Positions 44,132-56,129 of a stretch of 64,000 bases of DNA are shown piece by piece. Every line of letters begins with the position of its first letter. The first letter of the stretch is position 1. Made by a program: the position numbers and the translations under genes. This stretch comes from Leptospira ainazelensis (GTDB lineage: Bacteria > Spirochaetota > Leptospiria > Leptospirales > Leptospiraceae): NCBI RefSeq assembly GCF_016918785.1, contig NZ_JAFFPT010000079.1:186001-250000 (forward strand), read 5' to 3'. The notes beneath the pieces are model-generated. The model saw only the letters and a program-made list of their open reading frames with translations. It searched no databases and was not told where the DNA came from.

Positions 44132-44827
44132 TCACTTCCGTTCGAAAGGTCTGGCTGCTTCCTGATTGATTTCAACGTTCAATTTCTCATAGTCATCGAT
44201 AAGTTCCGTTATCGAAGCTCGAAACGATTCCGGCACCCTTGTCAACGGAATCGCAGGCACAAAACTTTCGTTAAACGGTTCCAATTCCCGATCCGGGGCC
44301 GGGGAAAGAGATTCCAATTCAACCGCTTCGTACAATTCGATCAATTCCAATCCGCAAAGAGAATTGACAACTATATACGGACCAAAACGGGGAAGCGAAA
44401 TGGATCTAGAATAGCTTGAGCTAGTTGAAATATAAGGAGCGCTATAGTATTTGACTTTGGCATGAATGAGCATCGCTTTTTTGAATCTGCGAAACTCATG
44501 GTTCCGCTCCGGACCGAAATAAGTCAAAAGATTCAAGGACCATTTTGATATGGGATCCTCATAAGCGCGGCAATACCACACGGGCAAAATCACAAACGTA
44601 GGTTCCTCGACTTTCGTGCCCATCTTGATTGCACACCGAATCGCCGCGTTCAAAAAAGGTCGGAAGATCAGATTGAACCAGGACGTTTTTTTTCCGAAGG
44701 CTCTTTGATAACAGGCCTTATCGAACCAACGGTTTTCCTTAAACTCCTTAAGTTCGTTCGGATCAAAGTAAAAACCTTTCGAAAGAATCTTACTCACCTG
44801 TTTTTCGGTTAGCTGTTTTGCGCTCAT
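44132..44827 (-). CDS. Hypothetical cytosolic protein
   Basis: A 231-residue protein with no signal or TM segment. The start MSAKQLTEKQVSKILSKGF is helical; the middle is aromatic (WYCRAYEDPISKW) and the end acidic. No family recognised. It lies 80 bases downstream of the membrane-fusion gene, where an RND pump gene might have been expected, but bears no resemblance to one. Confidence 0.65.
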   Translation of the reverse strand: MSAKQLTEKQVSKILSKGFYFDPNELKEFKENRWFDKACYQRAFGKKTSWFNLIFRPFLNAAIRCAIKMGTKVEEPTFVILPVWYCRAYEDPISKWSLNLLTYFGPERNHEFRRFKKAMLIHAKVKYYSAPYISTSSSYSRSISLPRFGPYIVVNSLCGLELIELYEAVELESLSPAPDRELEPFNESFVPAIPLTRVPESFRASITELIDDYEKLNVEINQEAARPFERK

Positions 44828-44907
44828 AAAAGGCTCCCCGTTCCACTCCGAAAAATCGGAGTTCGGCGCTCTTAAAATTCCAATTTATCTTCTCATAAAT
44901 TAGAATT

Positions 44908-46089
44908 TTAAAGTTTCAAATATTCACTTTTGAGAATAAAGGATCCTTTGGAGACGACTTGTACCCCTTCTCTGAGTCCGGACTTGATGATGACCTCGTC
45001 TCCAACGGTATCCCCGATCATAACTTCGGTCGCCTCAAAACTTCCGTCGTCGTTCTGGATAAATACCATGGACTTCCCTTCGATCTCGTGTACGGCTTCT
45101 AGAGGCAGAGTTTTTCTTGCTTCGGTTCCCGTGTTCGCAACCATTCCTTTTACCTTTGCGGTCACGGACTGACCGGGTTTGAGTTTTCCGTTTCGATTCG
45201 AAACCATGATCCGAAGTTTTGCGGTTCTTTTGACGTTGTCCAAAACCGTTCCTACGTAAGCGACTTCCCCTTTGATTCCGGGAGATTTTTCGTCGCCCAA
45301 CGGATAGATCATTGCGTCGGCCCCTTCGGAAATGGAACCGATATCCTTTTCGTAAACTTCCAAAAGAACCATCAGATTGGTAAGATTGGCGATCGTAAAG
45401 AGGTCTTCGTTCCGAGTCACCTGTTGTCCCTGAACTGCCTTTCTTTCGGTGACTTCTCCATTGATCGGACTTCTGAGAACCAAATTGGAGGAAACATAAA
45501 CCCCTCTTTCGATTCCTACGATTTCCGCCGGAGTGAGTCCGTAGTTTTCAAGTTTGATCCGAGTCGTTTCCACTTCGGTCTTCGCCGTTTTGTACTGCAT
45601 GTTCGCAAACTCATAGTCTTTCGCCGAAGTCACTTTCATATCGAAAAGTTCTTTCGCACGATCGGCTTGGAGTTTCAGAGCTTCTAAACTCGCCCTTGCC
45701 TTGACATAGGCGGCTTCCACTTCTCCAAGCATCACCGAGGAAAGAATCGCAAGAGGAGAACCTTGACTGACTCGATCTCCTTCTCTCACGAGAACCTTTT
45801 TGATTCTCGCTTCCACGGTGGATCCGGCTCTTGCCATACTTTCCGGGTCGTAGGAAATTCTTCCGGGAAGCGCGACCTCGTCGACGGAAGCTACTTCTCT
45901 CAGGGCAACCAAACTCAGCGGATGTCGTTTTAGAATTTCTTCCGAAACCGTGAATCTACTCTTACTCACGGCGACCGGCTTCTTTTCATCCGCTCTTTTC
46001 GAGAAGAATTTTTTGTAACCGAAATAGGCCGCTCCTAAAACTGCGAGCAGAACGATCGTAGTTTTATAACGGTTTAAAAAATTGATCAT
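44908..46089 (-). CDS. Efflux RND/HlyD-type periplasmic adaptor (CzcB-like)
   Basis: A 393-residue membrane-fusion protein. One N-terminal anchor (about 9-25), then barrel and lipoyl halves: VEARIKKVLVREGDRVSQGS (20) and VLRSPINGEVTERKAVQGQQ (20) are the two lipoyl motifs flanking a coiled coil (about 120-190). FTIANLTNLMVLLEVYEKDI (20) and LKPGQSVTAKVKG match the CzcB/CusB branch. It would bridge an inner-membrane pump to the TolC-like protein encoded 21 bases upstream. Confidence 0.9.
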   Translation of the reverse strand: MINFLNRYKTTIVLLAVLGAAYFGYKKFFSKRADEKKPVAVSKSRFTVSEEILKRHPLSLVALREVASVDEVALPGRISYDPESMARAGSTVEARIKKVLVREGDRVSQGSPLAILSSVMLGEVEAAYVKARASLEALKLQADRAKELFDMKVTSAKDYEFANMQYKTAKTEVETTRIKLENYGLTPAEIVGIERGVYVSSNLVLRSPINGEVTERKAVQGQQVTRNEDLFTIANLTNLMVLLEVYEKDIGSISEGADAMIYPLGDEKSPGIKGEVAYVGTVLDNVKRTAKLRIMVSNRNGKLKPGQSVTAKVKGMVANTGTEARKTLPLEAVHEIEGKSMVFIQNDDGSFEATEVMIGDTVGDEVIIKSGLREGVQVVSKGSFILKSEYLKL

Positions 46090-46110
46090 ACAAATCTCCG
46101 GGATGGATTC

Positions 46111-47664
46111 TTAATCCCTCTCTGTTTTTTTTCCGACTGCGGCCTTGTAAATTTCCACGGCGTTGTAATAGAGATACAACACTTCGTAGTAATCCCTCAG
46201 AACCGTAAGATAATTCTTTTCCGCCTGAAGAAAGGTCACTTGGTCGGATGCACCACGGACATAGGCTATCCTGGATTTTTGTTCTAACAGCTTGTTTTTT
46301 TGTAATAGATTGATTCTTTCGTATTTTGCAAGAAGATCTTCTCTCGCGAGGAGTTCCTTCTTAGAAGCTTCGATTTCTTCGTTGACTTCCCTTTTTTTGG
46401 CTTCGAGGGCGAGTTCGAATTTTTTGTGTTCTTCCCTCGCGGAAAGAACCTTTCCCTGACCGCGGTCGTTGATCGGAAGCGGGATCGAAGCAAACACACC
46501 CGCGTAGTGTTCGTTTCCTTTGATTCTCCATTCCCCGCCGACTTGAAGATAACCGAGACTTTCCCTTCTCTGAAGATCGATGTTGAGTTTTTTCTCTTTT
46601 ACCCTTTCTTCCAGAGCGGCGATATCAGGACGGTGGATCGCTGCGACCGTGGAATCCTTCAGACGTAACCCGAGATCTTCCAAGGACTTAAATTTCATCT
46701 CCGTTTTAAACGCAAAAACTCCTTCCGATTCTCGGATTCCGGAGAGGATTCGAAGTTCCTTCTCCACAATCTGTCTTCGAACGAGAGCGTCCCTGTAAAA
46801 CTTCTCGACCTGAATTCTTTCCAGTTCTAGTCTTTCGAACTCGAGAGGAGAAATGTCCCCTTTTTCGACTCGAAACTTAGTGAGCTCGAGAAGGTCGCTG
46901 TAGTTTTCGTAAAATTCTTTATTATAATCTACTAAATTAGTTAGAAAGAGATAAGCCCAGTAGTTTTGTCTGAGACGAAGACGAAAGAGCCTGTCGAAAT
47001 TTTCGAATTCTCCCAAAACGGCTTCGAAGGATTTTTTCGCGACCTTGGAACGTAAGGAGATCACTCCGTAGACGTCCAAGTCCTGATACATAGCGGGTGC
47101 AACTTCCGTGTTCCCGCCTTGAGATCCGTTTTGCCCCAAGAGATTCGGACTCGAAGATCCTCCTCCGGGAACTCCGATGAATTGTTGTTGGAATTGAAGA
47201 ATCGGGTTTCTGGAAAGAGAAGCGGTGATCACCTTTCCCCTTTCGATTCCCATATTTTGTCTTTCCGCTAAGTAGAGAGGATTGTTTAAAACCGCGTATT
47301 CGGTCAGCCTTTCCACGTCCCAGTCGATGATCTTTCCGGAAAAAGTCACCGGGATCGAAGAAGTGGGAGTCTCCGGATTCGCCAAAGGAGAAGAAATAGA
47401 TTTTTCGTTTTCGGGGGACCCCGTTTTCTTTTTATCCTCTTCCGTTGTCGGATTCGATTCTAAGGGAATGACTTCTCCTTGGATTGGAGCGATGATCAAG
47501 GAGACAAAACCCAAAAATCCCAGGACCAAAAAAGTTCTGAGAAACCGAAAGACGCGAAAATTCAAAAAAAGAGAATTTTCCCTTTTTCCGTCATTGGAAA
47601 AGAATAGGTCCGAGACAAAAAATTCTTTGCCGCGTTTGTTTAAAACATTCTGTGAAGATACCAT
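46111..47664 (-). CDS. TolC-family outer-membrane efflux protein
   Basis: A 517-residue protein with an N-terminal hydrophobic segment (about 40-62) after a long basic leader, so the true start may be further in. The body has the TolC repeat pattern with two long coiled-coil helices, each half containing NPLYLAERQNMGIERGKV or RPDIAALEERVKEKKLNI, and FASIPLPINDRGQGKVLSAR (20), the CzcC-like signature. It forms an outer-membrane exit duct with the adaptor encoded next. It overlaps the upstream lipoprotein gene by 25 bases if the first start is used. Confidence 0.88.
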   Translation of the reverse strand: MVSSQNVLNKRGKEFFVSDLFFSNDGKRENSLFLNFRVFRFLRTFLVLGFLGFVSLIIAPIQGEVIPLESNPTTEEDKKKTGSPENEKSISSPLANPETPTSSIPVTFSGKIIDWDVERLTEYAVLNNPLYLAERQNMGIERGKVITASLSRNPILQFQQQFIGVPGGGSSSPNLLGQNGSQGGNTEVAPAMYQDLDVYGVISLRSKVAKKSFEAVLGEFENFDRLFRLRLRQNYWAYLFLTNLVDYNKEFYENYSDLLELTKFRVEKGDISPLEFERLELERIQVEKFYRDALVRRQIVEKELRILSGIRESEGVFAFKTEMKFKSLEDLGLRLKDSTVAAIHRPDIAALEERVKEKKLNIDLQRRESLGYLQVGGEWRIKGNEHYAGVFASIPLPINDRGQGKVLSAREEHKKFELALEAKKREVNEEIEASKKELLAREDLLAKYERINLLQKNKLLEQKSRIAYVRGASDQVTFLQAEKNYLTVLRDYYEVLYLYYNAVEIYKAAVGKKTERD

Positions 47665-48239
47665 TTTCCCTGCACTTTCTTAAAGTATGGATTGAGAAGT
47701 TCCTTCTCCAGTTCTATGTTATCTTTAAATCTGAGTTTCAATTCGCATTCCGTTAAACTTTCGTAATAAAATTCGGCTTCGATTCCGCCTGAAAGTAAAA
47801 ACAAGTCTCGGACTGTGCGAACGTTCTCTGAGTTTTTTTGTTTTTTGAGAAGTTCCCGATCAAAAAAGTATGTCTGAAAATAATTCTCTTTTTTTTGAAG
47901 TTCCTTTGCGATCTGCTCCCGAGTCCAGATTCCCTTTAGATCCAAGAGCAATCCGTCCTTGGGAGAAACTCGTTCCGGAAGTTTGGAAAAATCCCTGCCG
48001 ACCGTATCGTCTATAAGAGATTTCATGAGGAGAAGAATTTCAGGAGTGTCCTTGCCGTGATCTCCGGTATGACCCGCGAGAAAAATTTTTCCGGCACGGA
48101 TTTCGGGGGCCTTTAAATCTCCTCGAGAAAGAAACGATTCCTGTTTGGAAACGGAATGACAAGAAAATGATAAGAATAGTCCGAACCAGAGCGCTCCAGC
48201 GGAGATCTTTCGAATCGAGTGGGGAAACAAGGGCATCAT
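47640..48239 (-). CDS. Hypothetical lipoprotein upstream of TolC-like gene
   Basis: I take the ATG at 48239 rather than the TTG at 48260, because the product then opens with a compact signal MMPLFPHSIRKI...LFLSFSC with Cys about 28 as lipobox. The mature part has PEIRAGKIFLAGHTGDHGKD (20) and GIWTREQIAKELQKKENYF. No family recognised. Its end overlaps the TolC-like gene, so it may be a subunit or an accessory of the export system. Confidence 0.65.
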   Translation of the reverse strand: MMPLFPHSIRKISAGALWFGLFLSFSCHSVSKQESFLSRGDLKAPEIRAGKIFLAGHTGDHGKDTPEILLLMKSLIDDTVGRDFSKLPERVSPKDGLLLDLKGIWTREQIAKELQKKENYFQTYFFDRELLKKQKNSENVRTVRDLFLLSGGIEAEFYYESLTECELKLRFKDNIELEKELLNPYFKKVQGKWYLHRMF

Positions 48240-48260
48240 AACGGGTTTGAACTCGGACAA

Positions 48261-48711
48261 AATAGGGAACGAGTCCAGTCTCTGAAAATCATCCTGAAAG
48301 TCGAACGAAACTTTTATTTTTTATCCGTCGAAATGACTTCCTCCATAAGACGACATTCTCTCAAAAACAAGGTGTTGTTTTCTAAGAATGTGAAAATAAG
48401 AAAGATACAAGCTAAAAAAGGAAACCGATTGGAAACGATCCGGGTCTTTCGGAAGCGCTTATCTTCCGCTCATGAGAATCCATTCTCGTGTACGATCAAT
48501 CCTTCGTTCGTCAATTTTCGCCAGTCGTTTACGGAGAATTCTTCGATCATCGTGGGCATGAATTGTTCGAAGAGCAAAAATAAAAAAGAAACAACTTCAC
48601 GAGCGTATAAGGAAGCTGAGCGTCGATCAAGAACTTCATGCAGAAGCTTTATAGATGGATTTAACCTTAACGAGATGAGATGCGTATTCCAAGGAAGCCA
48701 GGATATCTTCT
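48261..48711. other. Intergenic region holding a toxin-antitoxin remnant
   Basis: About 450 bases. The right half contains the decayed pair annotated next. A 188-codon plus-strand frame (48219-48785) crosses both neighbouring genes antisense and the remnants; it is rejected as a shadow. Confidence 0.55.
48470..48639 (-). pseudogene. DUF5615-type PIN-like toxin remnant
   Basis: From an ATG at 48639 the frame reads MKFLIDAQLPYTLVKLF, the standard start of DUF5615 PIN-like toxins, then ends out of register at codon 31. A second frame further on reads EEFSVNDWRKLTNEGLIVHE before a stop at 48470, which matches the usual C-terminus of the same family. The middle, about two thirds of the toxin, is missing. 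This is an internally deleted toxin gene. Confidence 0.65.

Positions 48712-48719
<8 letters not shown>
48636..48719 (-). pseudogene. DUF433-type antitoxin C-terminal remnant
   Basis: [17 protein letters not shown] is the C-terminal end of DUF433 antitoxins (ED(I)xAxLxYA pattern). Only about 27 codons remain; the upstream part is replaced by the 3' end of the TPR gene. Its stop overlaps the toxin ATG (ATGA), the usual arrangement in intact pairs. Confidence 0.6.
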
Positions 48720-50289
<1,570 letters not shown>

Positions 50290-50396
50290 GTTTTTCTTTC
50301 AGGTTCCAGTTAGTAAATGGATAAAATCCCGGGAACCGAGCCGGGTATTTCCCGATCTTGGGATAAAATCAAATCATTTGTAGAAACTAAAACCAA

Positions 50397-50917
<521 letters not shown>

Positions 50918-50921
<4 letters not shown>

Positions 50922-51583
50922 TTCTTCGCATCAACGATCTCTCTCGCGAATACGGAAAATCCAAGGCAGTAAACGGCGTCTCTTTCGACATGAACCAATC
51001 CGATTACGTCGCGATCGTAGGACCTTCCGGTTCCGGAAAGACCACCCTTCTTTCGATGATCACGGGAATGCTTTCGAGTTCTGCCGGAGAGGTCTATTTC
51101 GACACGACCAAGGTGAGCGAGATGAGTCACGGAACCTTGGCGAACTTCCGCGCGAGAAACATAGGGCTGATCTTTCAATTTTCGGAACTTCTTCCTCATC
51201 TCGACGTGGAGGAGAATATTCTGCTCCCGGCTCTTCTCGTCGGAAAGTTTAGCCAAAAAGAATATTTGGAAAAATGCGAATACCTCATCCACAGTCTTCA
51301 CCTCGAATCGATTCGTAAGAGTTATCCGAGTAAACTTTCGGGAGGACAGATTCAGATGACCGCGATCGCGAGATCCTTGATCAACGAACCCGAACTCCTT
51401 CTCGCGGACGAACCTTCCGGGGATTTGGATCCGGAGAATAGCGAACTTGTAAGAAATCTTTTGTACGACTTCAATACGAGAGGACTTACGATTCTATTAG
51501 TAACTCATGATATGAATCTTGCCTTCGACGCAAAAACAATCTACGAGATGAGAGAGGGAGCGTTTACCCGGGTGGTAAAATGA
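50918..51583 (+). CDS. LolD/MacB-type ABC ATPase
   Basis: I start this 221-residue ATPase at the ATG that overlaps the previous stop. [18 protein letters not shown] (Walker A), [15 protein letters not shown] (signature) and [15 protein letters not shown] (Walker B) are present. [20 protein letters not shown] (20) is the Q-loop region of the LolD/FtsE/MacB group. It is coupled on both sides (ATGA) to the small permease and the ROK gene. Together with the half permease it may act in lipoprotein or envelope transport. Confidence 0.88.
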
Positions 51584-52476
51584 AATCCTATCTCGGGATC
51601 GATATCGGAGCCGGAAGTATCAAAGCGAGTCTGGTCGATACGAGCGGAAACATTCTCAAACAAACCTCGAGAAACACCGGAATCGAAACGACCGAGAAAG
51701 AATTTTTGGATTCTCTCGTCGATATCGTGAAAGAACTCGAAGATTCTTCTCTCGTCGCGGTCGGAATCGGAAGCCCCGGACCGATCGATACGGAGAACGG
51801 GATTCTCATCGAGTCCGCGAATCTCCCGCTTTTAAAAGAAGTTGCGTTAGTCGCTCATCTAAAGAAGAATTTTAAACTTCCTGTATATTACAATAACGAC
51901 GCAAACCTCGCTGCGCTCGGAGAATACCGTTTCGGTCTTGGAAAAAAATCCTCCAATCTCATGATTCTTACCTTAGGAACGGGTCTCGGCGGAGGTTGGG
52001 TCTATCAGGGAAAACTTTTCAACGGTTACAGAGGAAGCGGAATGGAAGCCGGTCACGTCACTTATCTCCCCGGCGGCGCGCTCTGCGGATGCGGACAAAG
52101 AGGATGTACGGAAGCCTATTTCAGCGCGAGCGGTTTTCTTCGTCGTTATCACGAAACTACCGGAAGACATCTCGGGAGCGCGGAAGAATTTTTCGAAAAC
52201 GTTAGAAAGGGAGAAAACGTCGCAGTGAATCTGTTAAACGAAGGAATAGACGCGCTTTCCCAGCTCTGTAGAACTCTCATTCACACGGTCAATCCGGAGA
52301 AGATCGTTTTTACGGGCGGCCTCGTCAAATCCTGGGATCTTTACGGAAATACTTTAAAAGAAAAAATTCACGGACTCGTATTTCCCATTTTTAGGACTTA
52401 TACCCAAATTCTACCCGGTGGAAACGTAGCCGGTGCTCTCGGCGCCGCTGCGCTTTGTATGGAGAATCACGAATGA
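51580..52476 (+). CDS. ROK-family sugar kinase (glucokinase type)
   Basis: A 298-residue ROK protein without a DNA-binding domain. [16 protein letters not shown] is the phosphate motif, [17 protein letters not shown] the sugar-binding block, and [14 protein letters not shown] the ROK zinc motif CxCGxxGCx[16 protein letters not shown] and [10 protein letters not shown] agree. It probably phosphorylates glucose or an amino sugar with ATP. Coupled by ATGA to the ATPase upstream and to the HIT gene downstream. Confidence 0.88.
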   Translation: MKSYLGIDIGAGSIKASLVDTSGNILKQTSRNTGIETTEKEFLDSLVDIVKELEDSSLVAVGIGSPGPIDTENGILIESANLPLLKEVALVAHLKKNFKLPVYYNNDANLAALGEYRFGLGKKSSNLMILTLGTGLGGGWVYQGKLFNGYRGSGMEAGHVTYLPGGALCGCGQRGCTEAYFSASGFLRRYHETTGRHLGSAEEFFENVRKGENVAVNLLNEGIDALSQLCRTLIHTVNPEKIVFTGGLVKSWDLYGNTLKEKIHGLVFPIFRTYTQILPGGNVAGALGAAALCMENHE

Positions 52477-52823
52477 AAGATCCGAATTGTATATTCTGCA
52501 AAATCATTGCGAAGGAAATTCCTTCGAAGATCGCCTTTGAAAACGAAGAAATATTAGCATTTCATGATATTTCACCGCAGGCCCCGGTTCATATCGTATT
52601 CATTCCCAAAAAACACATTGTTTCGCTCGCGGAGATAAAAAACGAAGACTCGGCGCTTCTCGGAAACATACTCGTTCAGATCCGCGACGTCGCAAAAAAT
52701 TTAGGAATTGCCGAAAACGGATATCGAGTCGTAAACAATACGGGTAAAAACGGAGGACAGACCGTTTTCCACATTCACTTCCATCTGTTAGCCGAGCGCC
52801 AACTCCACTGGCCGCCGGGTTAA
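52473..52823 (+). CDS. HIT-family nucleotide hydrolase (HINT-like)
   Basis: A 116-residue HIT protein starting at the ATG that overlaps the ROK stop. [19 protein letters not shown] (19) and [20 protein letters not shown] (20) are the HINT opening; [18 protein letters not shown] holds the HxHxHxx catalytic triad. Such enzymes cleave adenosine phosphoramidates or related nucleotides. An 18-base longer start is in frame but lacks the coupling. Confidence 0.92.
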   Translation: MKDPNCIFCKIIAKEIPSKIAFENEEILAFHDISPQAPVHIVFIPKKHIVSLAEIKNEDSALLGNILVQIRDVAKNLGIAENGYRVVNNTGKNGGQTVFHIHFHLLAERQLHWPPG

Positions 52824-52840
52824 AAATCAAGGAAACAACA

Positions 52841-53845
52841 TTGAAACGAATTCTATTTGGAACCGTCGTCAGCGTAATCGCGCTCGGATTCTTATTTTCA
52901 AAATTAGACCTGACCGAATTTTCAAGAATCCAGGAACGTTGGGAACCGATCTATCTCCTGCCGTTTTGTATCTCTTCCGCGTGGGGACTTCTTTTGTTCT
53001 CTTGGAGATGGCATCTTCTGATGGGAAAACAAATCTCGTTCCGTTATGCGCTCTTTTCCTCCTTTATCGGAGTCGGGGCCAATATGTTTCTTCCCGCGAG
53101 AGGAGGAGATATCTTCCGTTTGTATTTTTGCAAAAAAGAATCCGATCTTCAATACCCGACCTTGGTTACGGCGCTTTTTATCGAAAAGGTTTTGGATTTT
53201 TCTTTTATATTCTCCGCCGGAATCTGCGCGTTGATGTTTTTAGGAATCAAGGACGAAAGCAGCGATTCGTTCTTTATCATCTCATCTCTTGTGATCGTGG
53301 GAATTTTTTTGGGATTGATTGCGGTTCGATTCTTAAATGAGACGATCGTATCCATTCTCGCGTGGGCGGCCGGACTGATCGGAAAAAAAGAATGGTTCTT
53401 GCAAAAACTCGCGCACTATGTGCGAGACCTCGGAAAGTTTTTGGTCCTCAAAAGATTTCTTTTGCCTGCGATTTTGACGGCGTTTACTTGGCTGATCGGA
53501 TACGCTCTGAGTTACGGCATCTTACTCAAGTTAGTCGGAATTGAGATGAGTTATGCGGGGATCGTCTTGATTATGTTTGCCGGCGCCGTCGGAGTGATGG
53601 TCCCATCGGCGCCTTCGGGTGCGGGAGTTTTTCACGCATCCGTCACTTCTTCTTTTGTTTTGATGGGCAGAAAGGCGTCCGAAGGTTTTTTTTACGCGAC
53701 CACGGTTCACTTGGCGCAATTCATTCTACAAAGCGTCTTCGCGATTATCTTTTATTTGTATTGGATCGTGGATCGAAGAAAACGCGGTTTAGGAAAAGCG
53801 GAATTTTCCCTCAAAGAATCCGAGGTTATCGAAGAGAATTCCTGA
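52841..53845 (+). CDS. YbhN / UPF0104 flippase-like membrane protein
   Basis: A 334-residue polytopic protein of the lysylphosphatidylglycerol synthase TM-domain family, without the catalytic half. It starts at TTG with AAGGAAAC upstream. [31 protein letters not shown] (20) and [20 protein letters not shown] (20) are the conserved segments; about eight TM helices. Members flip or move lipids. It closes the five-gene operon. Confidence 0.85.
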   Translation: MKRILFGTVVSVIALGFLFSKLDLTEFSRIQERWEPIYLLPFCISSAWGLLLFSWRWHLLMGKQISFRYALFSSFIGVGANMFLPARGGDIFRLYFCKKESDLQYPTLVTALFIEKVLDFSFIFSAGICALMFLGIKDESSDSFFIISSLVIVGIFLGLIAVRFLNETIVSILAWAAGLIGKKEWFLQKLAHYVRDLGKFLVLKRFLLPAILTAFTWLIGYALSYGILLKLVGIEMSYAGIVLIMFAGAVGVMVPSAPSGAGVFHASVTSSFVLMGRKASEGFFYATTVHLAQFILQSVFAIIFYLYWIVDRRKRGLGKAEFSLKESEVIEENS

Positions 53846-54009
53846 TCGTGTCCGTCTTTCAGAATTGTTAAGCGAAATGAAATAACCGAAAACGGAAGGG
53901 GCGTATCTTTGTTTTTTTCTAAGCGGATTTTACCGTCGTGTGGATTTGCGGACTTTAATACAACGGGAGAAGGTGGGACTCTAAATCGATTTCGACTTTT
54001 TTACAGGCG

Positions 54010-54040
54010 CTCAATTTTCGGAAAACTTTCGAAAATTGAG
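54010..54040. repeat. Hairpin, 11-base perfect stem
   Basis: CTCAATTTTCG and CGAAAATTGAG flank a 9-base loop in the gap between the YbhN-like gene and the convergent Cys-rich lipoprotein. No T-run follows on either strand, so it is not a classical terminator. Confidence 0.5.
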
Positions 54041-54056
54041 AAAGTTTGGACAAAAC

Positions 54057-54091
54057 AAATAAAATCCGCCGCGATCGGACGGATTTTATTT
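54057..54091. terminator. Bidirectional intrinsic terminator
   Basis: AAATAAAATCCG pairs perfectly with CGGATTTTATTT around an 11-base loop; the A/T ends of the stem give U-runs on both strands. It lies 10 bases after the stop of the minus-strand lipoprotein gene and at the end of the plus-strand operon, where a shared terminator is expected. Confidence 0.75.
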
Positions 54092-54100
54092 TCAGAATTT

Positions 54101-54532
54101 TTATTTCTTAGATAAAAACTGACACGCTTCCGATTTTTGAATCGGATTGTTCGGCGACATCATCTCGGTACAACTTGTCTTTTCGATCAGCTCCATACAT
54201 TCCTTTGCAGCTTTCACTTTTTCGGGAGTCGCGTCCTTCCATTCGTCGGCTTCGGTCGTACCGGTTTTCGCTCTTTGAGCCGCGGCGTTCTGTTCGATGG
54301 ATTCTAAACAAGCCTCCTTGGATTGAAGCATAGGAGGAAGAAATTTTCTCTGAGCTTCCGGCAATTTGCTGAACTGCTCTTTCGCACATTCAACCGTCTT
54401 GGAACAAGTGATATCCTTTGATTTCTTTGCAAGTTCCTGCATTTCAGCGGCCGGATTTCCAGCCCCTTTACAATTGAGAACAAAAAGCGTCAAAGCGGCT
54501 AAAACTAAAAGACTCGTTTTTTTGTAATTCAT
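54101..54532 (-). CDS. Cysteine-rich small lipoprotein
   Basis: A 143-residue protein with signal LLVLAALTLFVLNC (Cys 21) and LNCKGAGN as lipobox. The mature part has six further Cys in pairs (ITCSKTVECAKE, EACLES, AKECMELIEKTSC, EACQFLSKK) and is otherwise helical and charged, a disulfide-stabilised bundle. I remember similar proteins from Leptospira but no function. It ends at a strong bidirectional terminator. Confidence 0.75.
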   Translation of the reverse strand: MNYKKTSLLVLAALTLFVLNCKGAGNPAAEMQELAKKSKDITCSKTVECAKEQFSKLPEAQRKFLPPMLQSKEACLESIEQNAAAQRAKTGTTEADEWKDATPEKVKAAKECMELIEKTSCTEMMSPNNPIQKSEACQFLSKK

Positions 54533-54632
54533 AACCCTTTCCTATTAAAAAACAAAAGGATCGTTCTTCGTGTCTTTTTGAAAATAAATTTTTTCTAATT
54601 CTTCTTCGGAATTGTTATAAGAAGAATCCGGT

Positions 54633-56129
54633 TTAGACTGCGTTTACCAGCTCGGTCCGTTCTTCCAATCTAAAAAGTTTATGGACCGTTGCCTTCTGAC
54701 CGACTCCCTTGAGAGACGCTTCGTGTTTTTCGGAATCATAACCTCTTAGATTCAATTCTTCTTGAATTCCGGGGCTCGAAAGAATCGGCTCCGTGACCCA
54801 AATTTCTCCGGCGGAAGCGAGAGATTGTACACGGGCCGCGATGTTCACGCTTTGTCCGAAATAATCAAGTCTTTCATCGTTGATTACGGCTAACGCAGGT
54901 CCTTCGTTTAAACCCACCTTGAGACCGATTTCGTGTCCGTGTTCTTTGAATTCTTCGTTCATGCTATCGATTCGGGTCATCATTTCGAGAGCGGCAAACA
55001 TTCCGTCCAGAGGATTCGAAAAAGTCGCCATAATCGCGTCACCCATCGTTTTTACGATCGCTCCGTGAAATTTTTTCACGGTTTCGGTAAGAAGACGAAA
55101 GTGTTCCTGAACCAATCGATACGCGAGAATATCTCCCGCTTTGTCATACATCTCGGTCGACCCTCTGAGATCGGTAAAAAGGATCGTGAGACTTTTTACG
55201 TTCAGGTTCAGCTTGTTGCTCAACTGTTGAATCCGGAAGAGTTCGCGGAAAGTCTGATTGTTCAAGAGCATCTTAGCGGTAAGAAAGGGTTCGATCACAG
55301 TCGGATGTTCTTTCACGATTTCTAATATTCTTTTGAGATCGGGTTTTATGATCAAAAATCCGGCTTTCGCGATAGTACGATTGGAGATCTTGAGTTCGTA
55401 TTCTCCCGGCGCGAGATGGAGTTCGTTCGGAGTAAACCCGTTGGTGAGAAGACTCAGGTCGATGACTTGATCGTCCTTTGTTTCCTTTTCGTCGAAATAC
55501 AAATACACCGCAGAATTGTTTTCCACCGAGCTGAGTTGATAAGCCGAAACATCAGTTGCGTCTAACGTGATATTCCGCGTTTTTCCCGGTTCGAGTACGA
55601 TCAGATCTTTCGTATTGTTTCCTATAAAATCCAAAAGTTCCGGGGATTTATGAAAATTTGCGGAGATATGATATTTGAGATAGGTTTCCGCGTCCACCAA
55701 GGGATCCAAATTCTGTTTTTTGAGAGATGGGTTTACGGAAAAACTGACTTCTACCTGATCGTCCAACGTGGTTGGAACGTCGAGATTACAGATATGACAG
55801 TGAAAACTCTTTTCTTCTATCTGATCCAAAGAAGTATGAGAAGAGGCAACTCCTCCGCAAGCGGGACAGATCATATTATAGGAAAAATCGATCAGACCGA
55901 TCTTTCCGGAATGTAAGAATAGATCGATCGCCTCCCCCGTTTCAAAATCATTCTCCCGAGCAAATCGAATCGGATTGATTCTATGCAATTTCCATTCGTC
56001 TTGGGATCGCAAACTCTCCGTAAATCGAGAGATCGATTCCTTTGATAAAACGCCAAATCCTTCTAAGGCTTTTTTCTTTTGTTCCAAAAGCGCTTCATTC
56101 CACATAAGATCCCTCCTAGGATTCGACAC
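54633..56129 (-). CDS. Zinc-ribbon/DUF5939-type adenylate/guanylate cyclase
   Basis: A 498-residue cytosolic cyclase. The N-terminal half (about 60-290) resembles DUF5939 and contains MICPACGG and SFHCHICNLDVPTTLDDQVE (20), a CxxC...CxxC zinc ribbon. The C-terminal class III domain has LTILFTDLRGSTEMYDKAGD (20) and IVKTMGDAIMATF, with both metal Asp, and SVNIAARVQSLASAGEIWVT (20). It should make a cyclic nucleotide under control of the N-terminal sensor. It is a second, unrelated-input cyclase beside the 7TM one. Confidence 0.87.
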   Translation of the reverse strand: MSNPRRDLMWNEALLEQKKKALEGFGVLSKESISRFTESLRSQDEWKLHRINPIRFARENDFETGEAIDLFLHSGKIGLIDFSYNMICPACGGVASSHTSLDQIEEKSFHCHICNLDVPTTLDDQVEVSFSVNPSLKKQNLDPLVDAETYLKYHISANFHKSPELLDFIGNNTKDLIVLEPGKTRNITLDATDVSAYQLSSVENNSAVYLYFDEKETKDDQVIDLSLLTNGFTPNELHLAPGEYELKISNRTIAKAGFLIIKPDLKRILEIVKEHPTVIEPFLTAKMLLNNQTFRELFRIQQLSNKLNLNVKSLTILFTDLRGSTEMYDKAGDILAYRLVQEHFRLLTETVKKFHGAIVKTMGDAIMATFSNPLDGMFAALEMMTRIDSMNEEFKEHGHEIGLKVGLNEGPALAVINDERLDYFGQSVNIAARVQSLASAGEIWVTEPILSSPGIQEELNLRGYDSEKHEASLKGVGQKATVHKLFRLEERTELVNAV

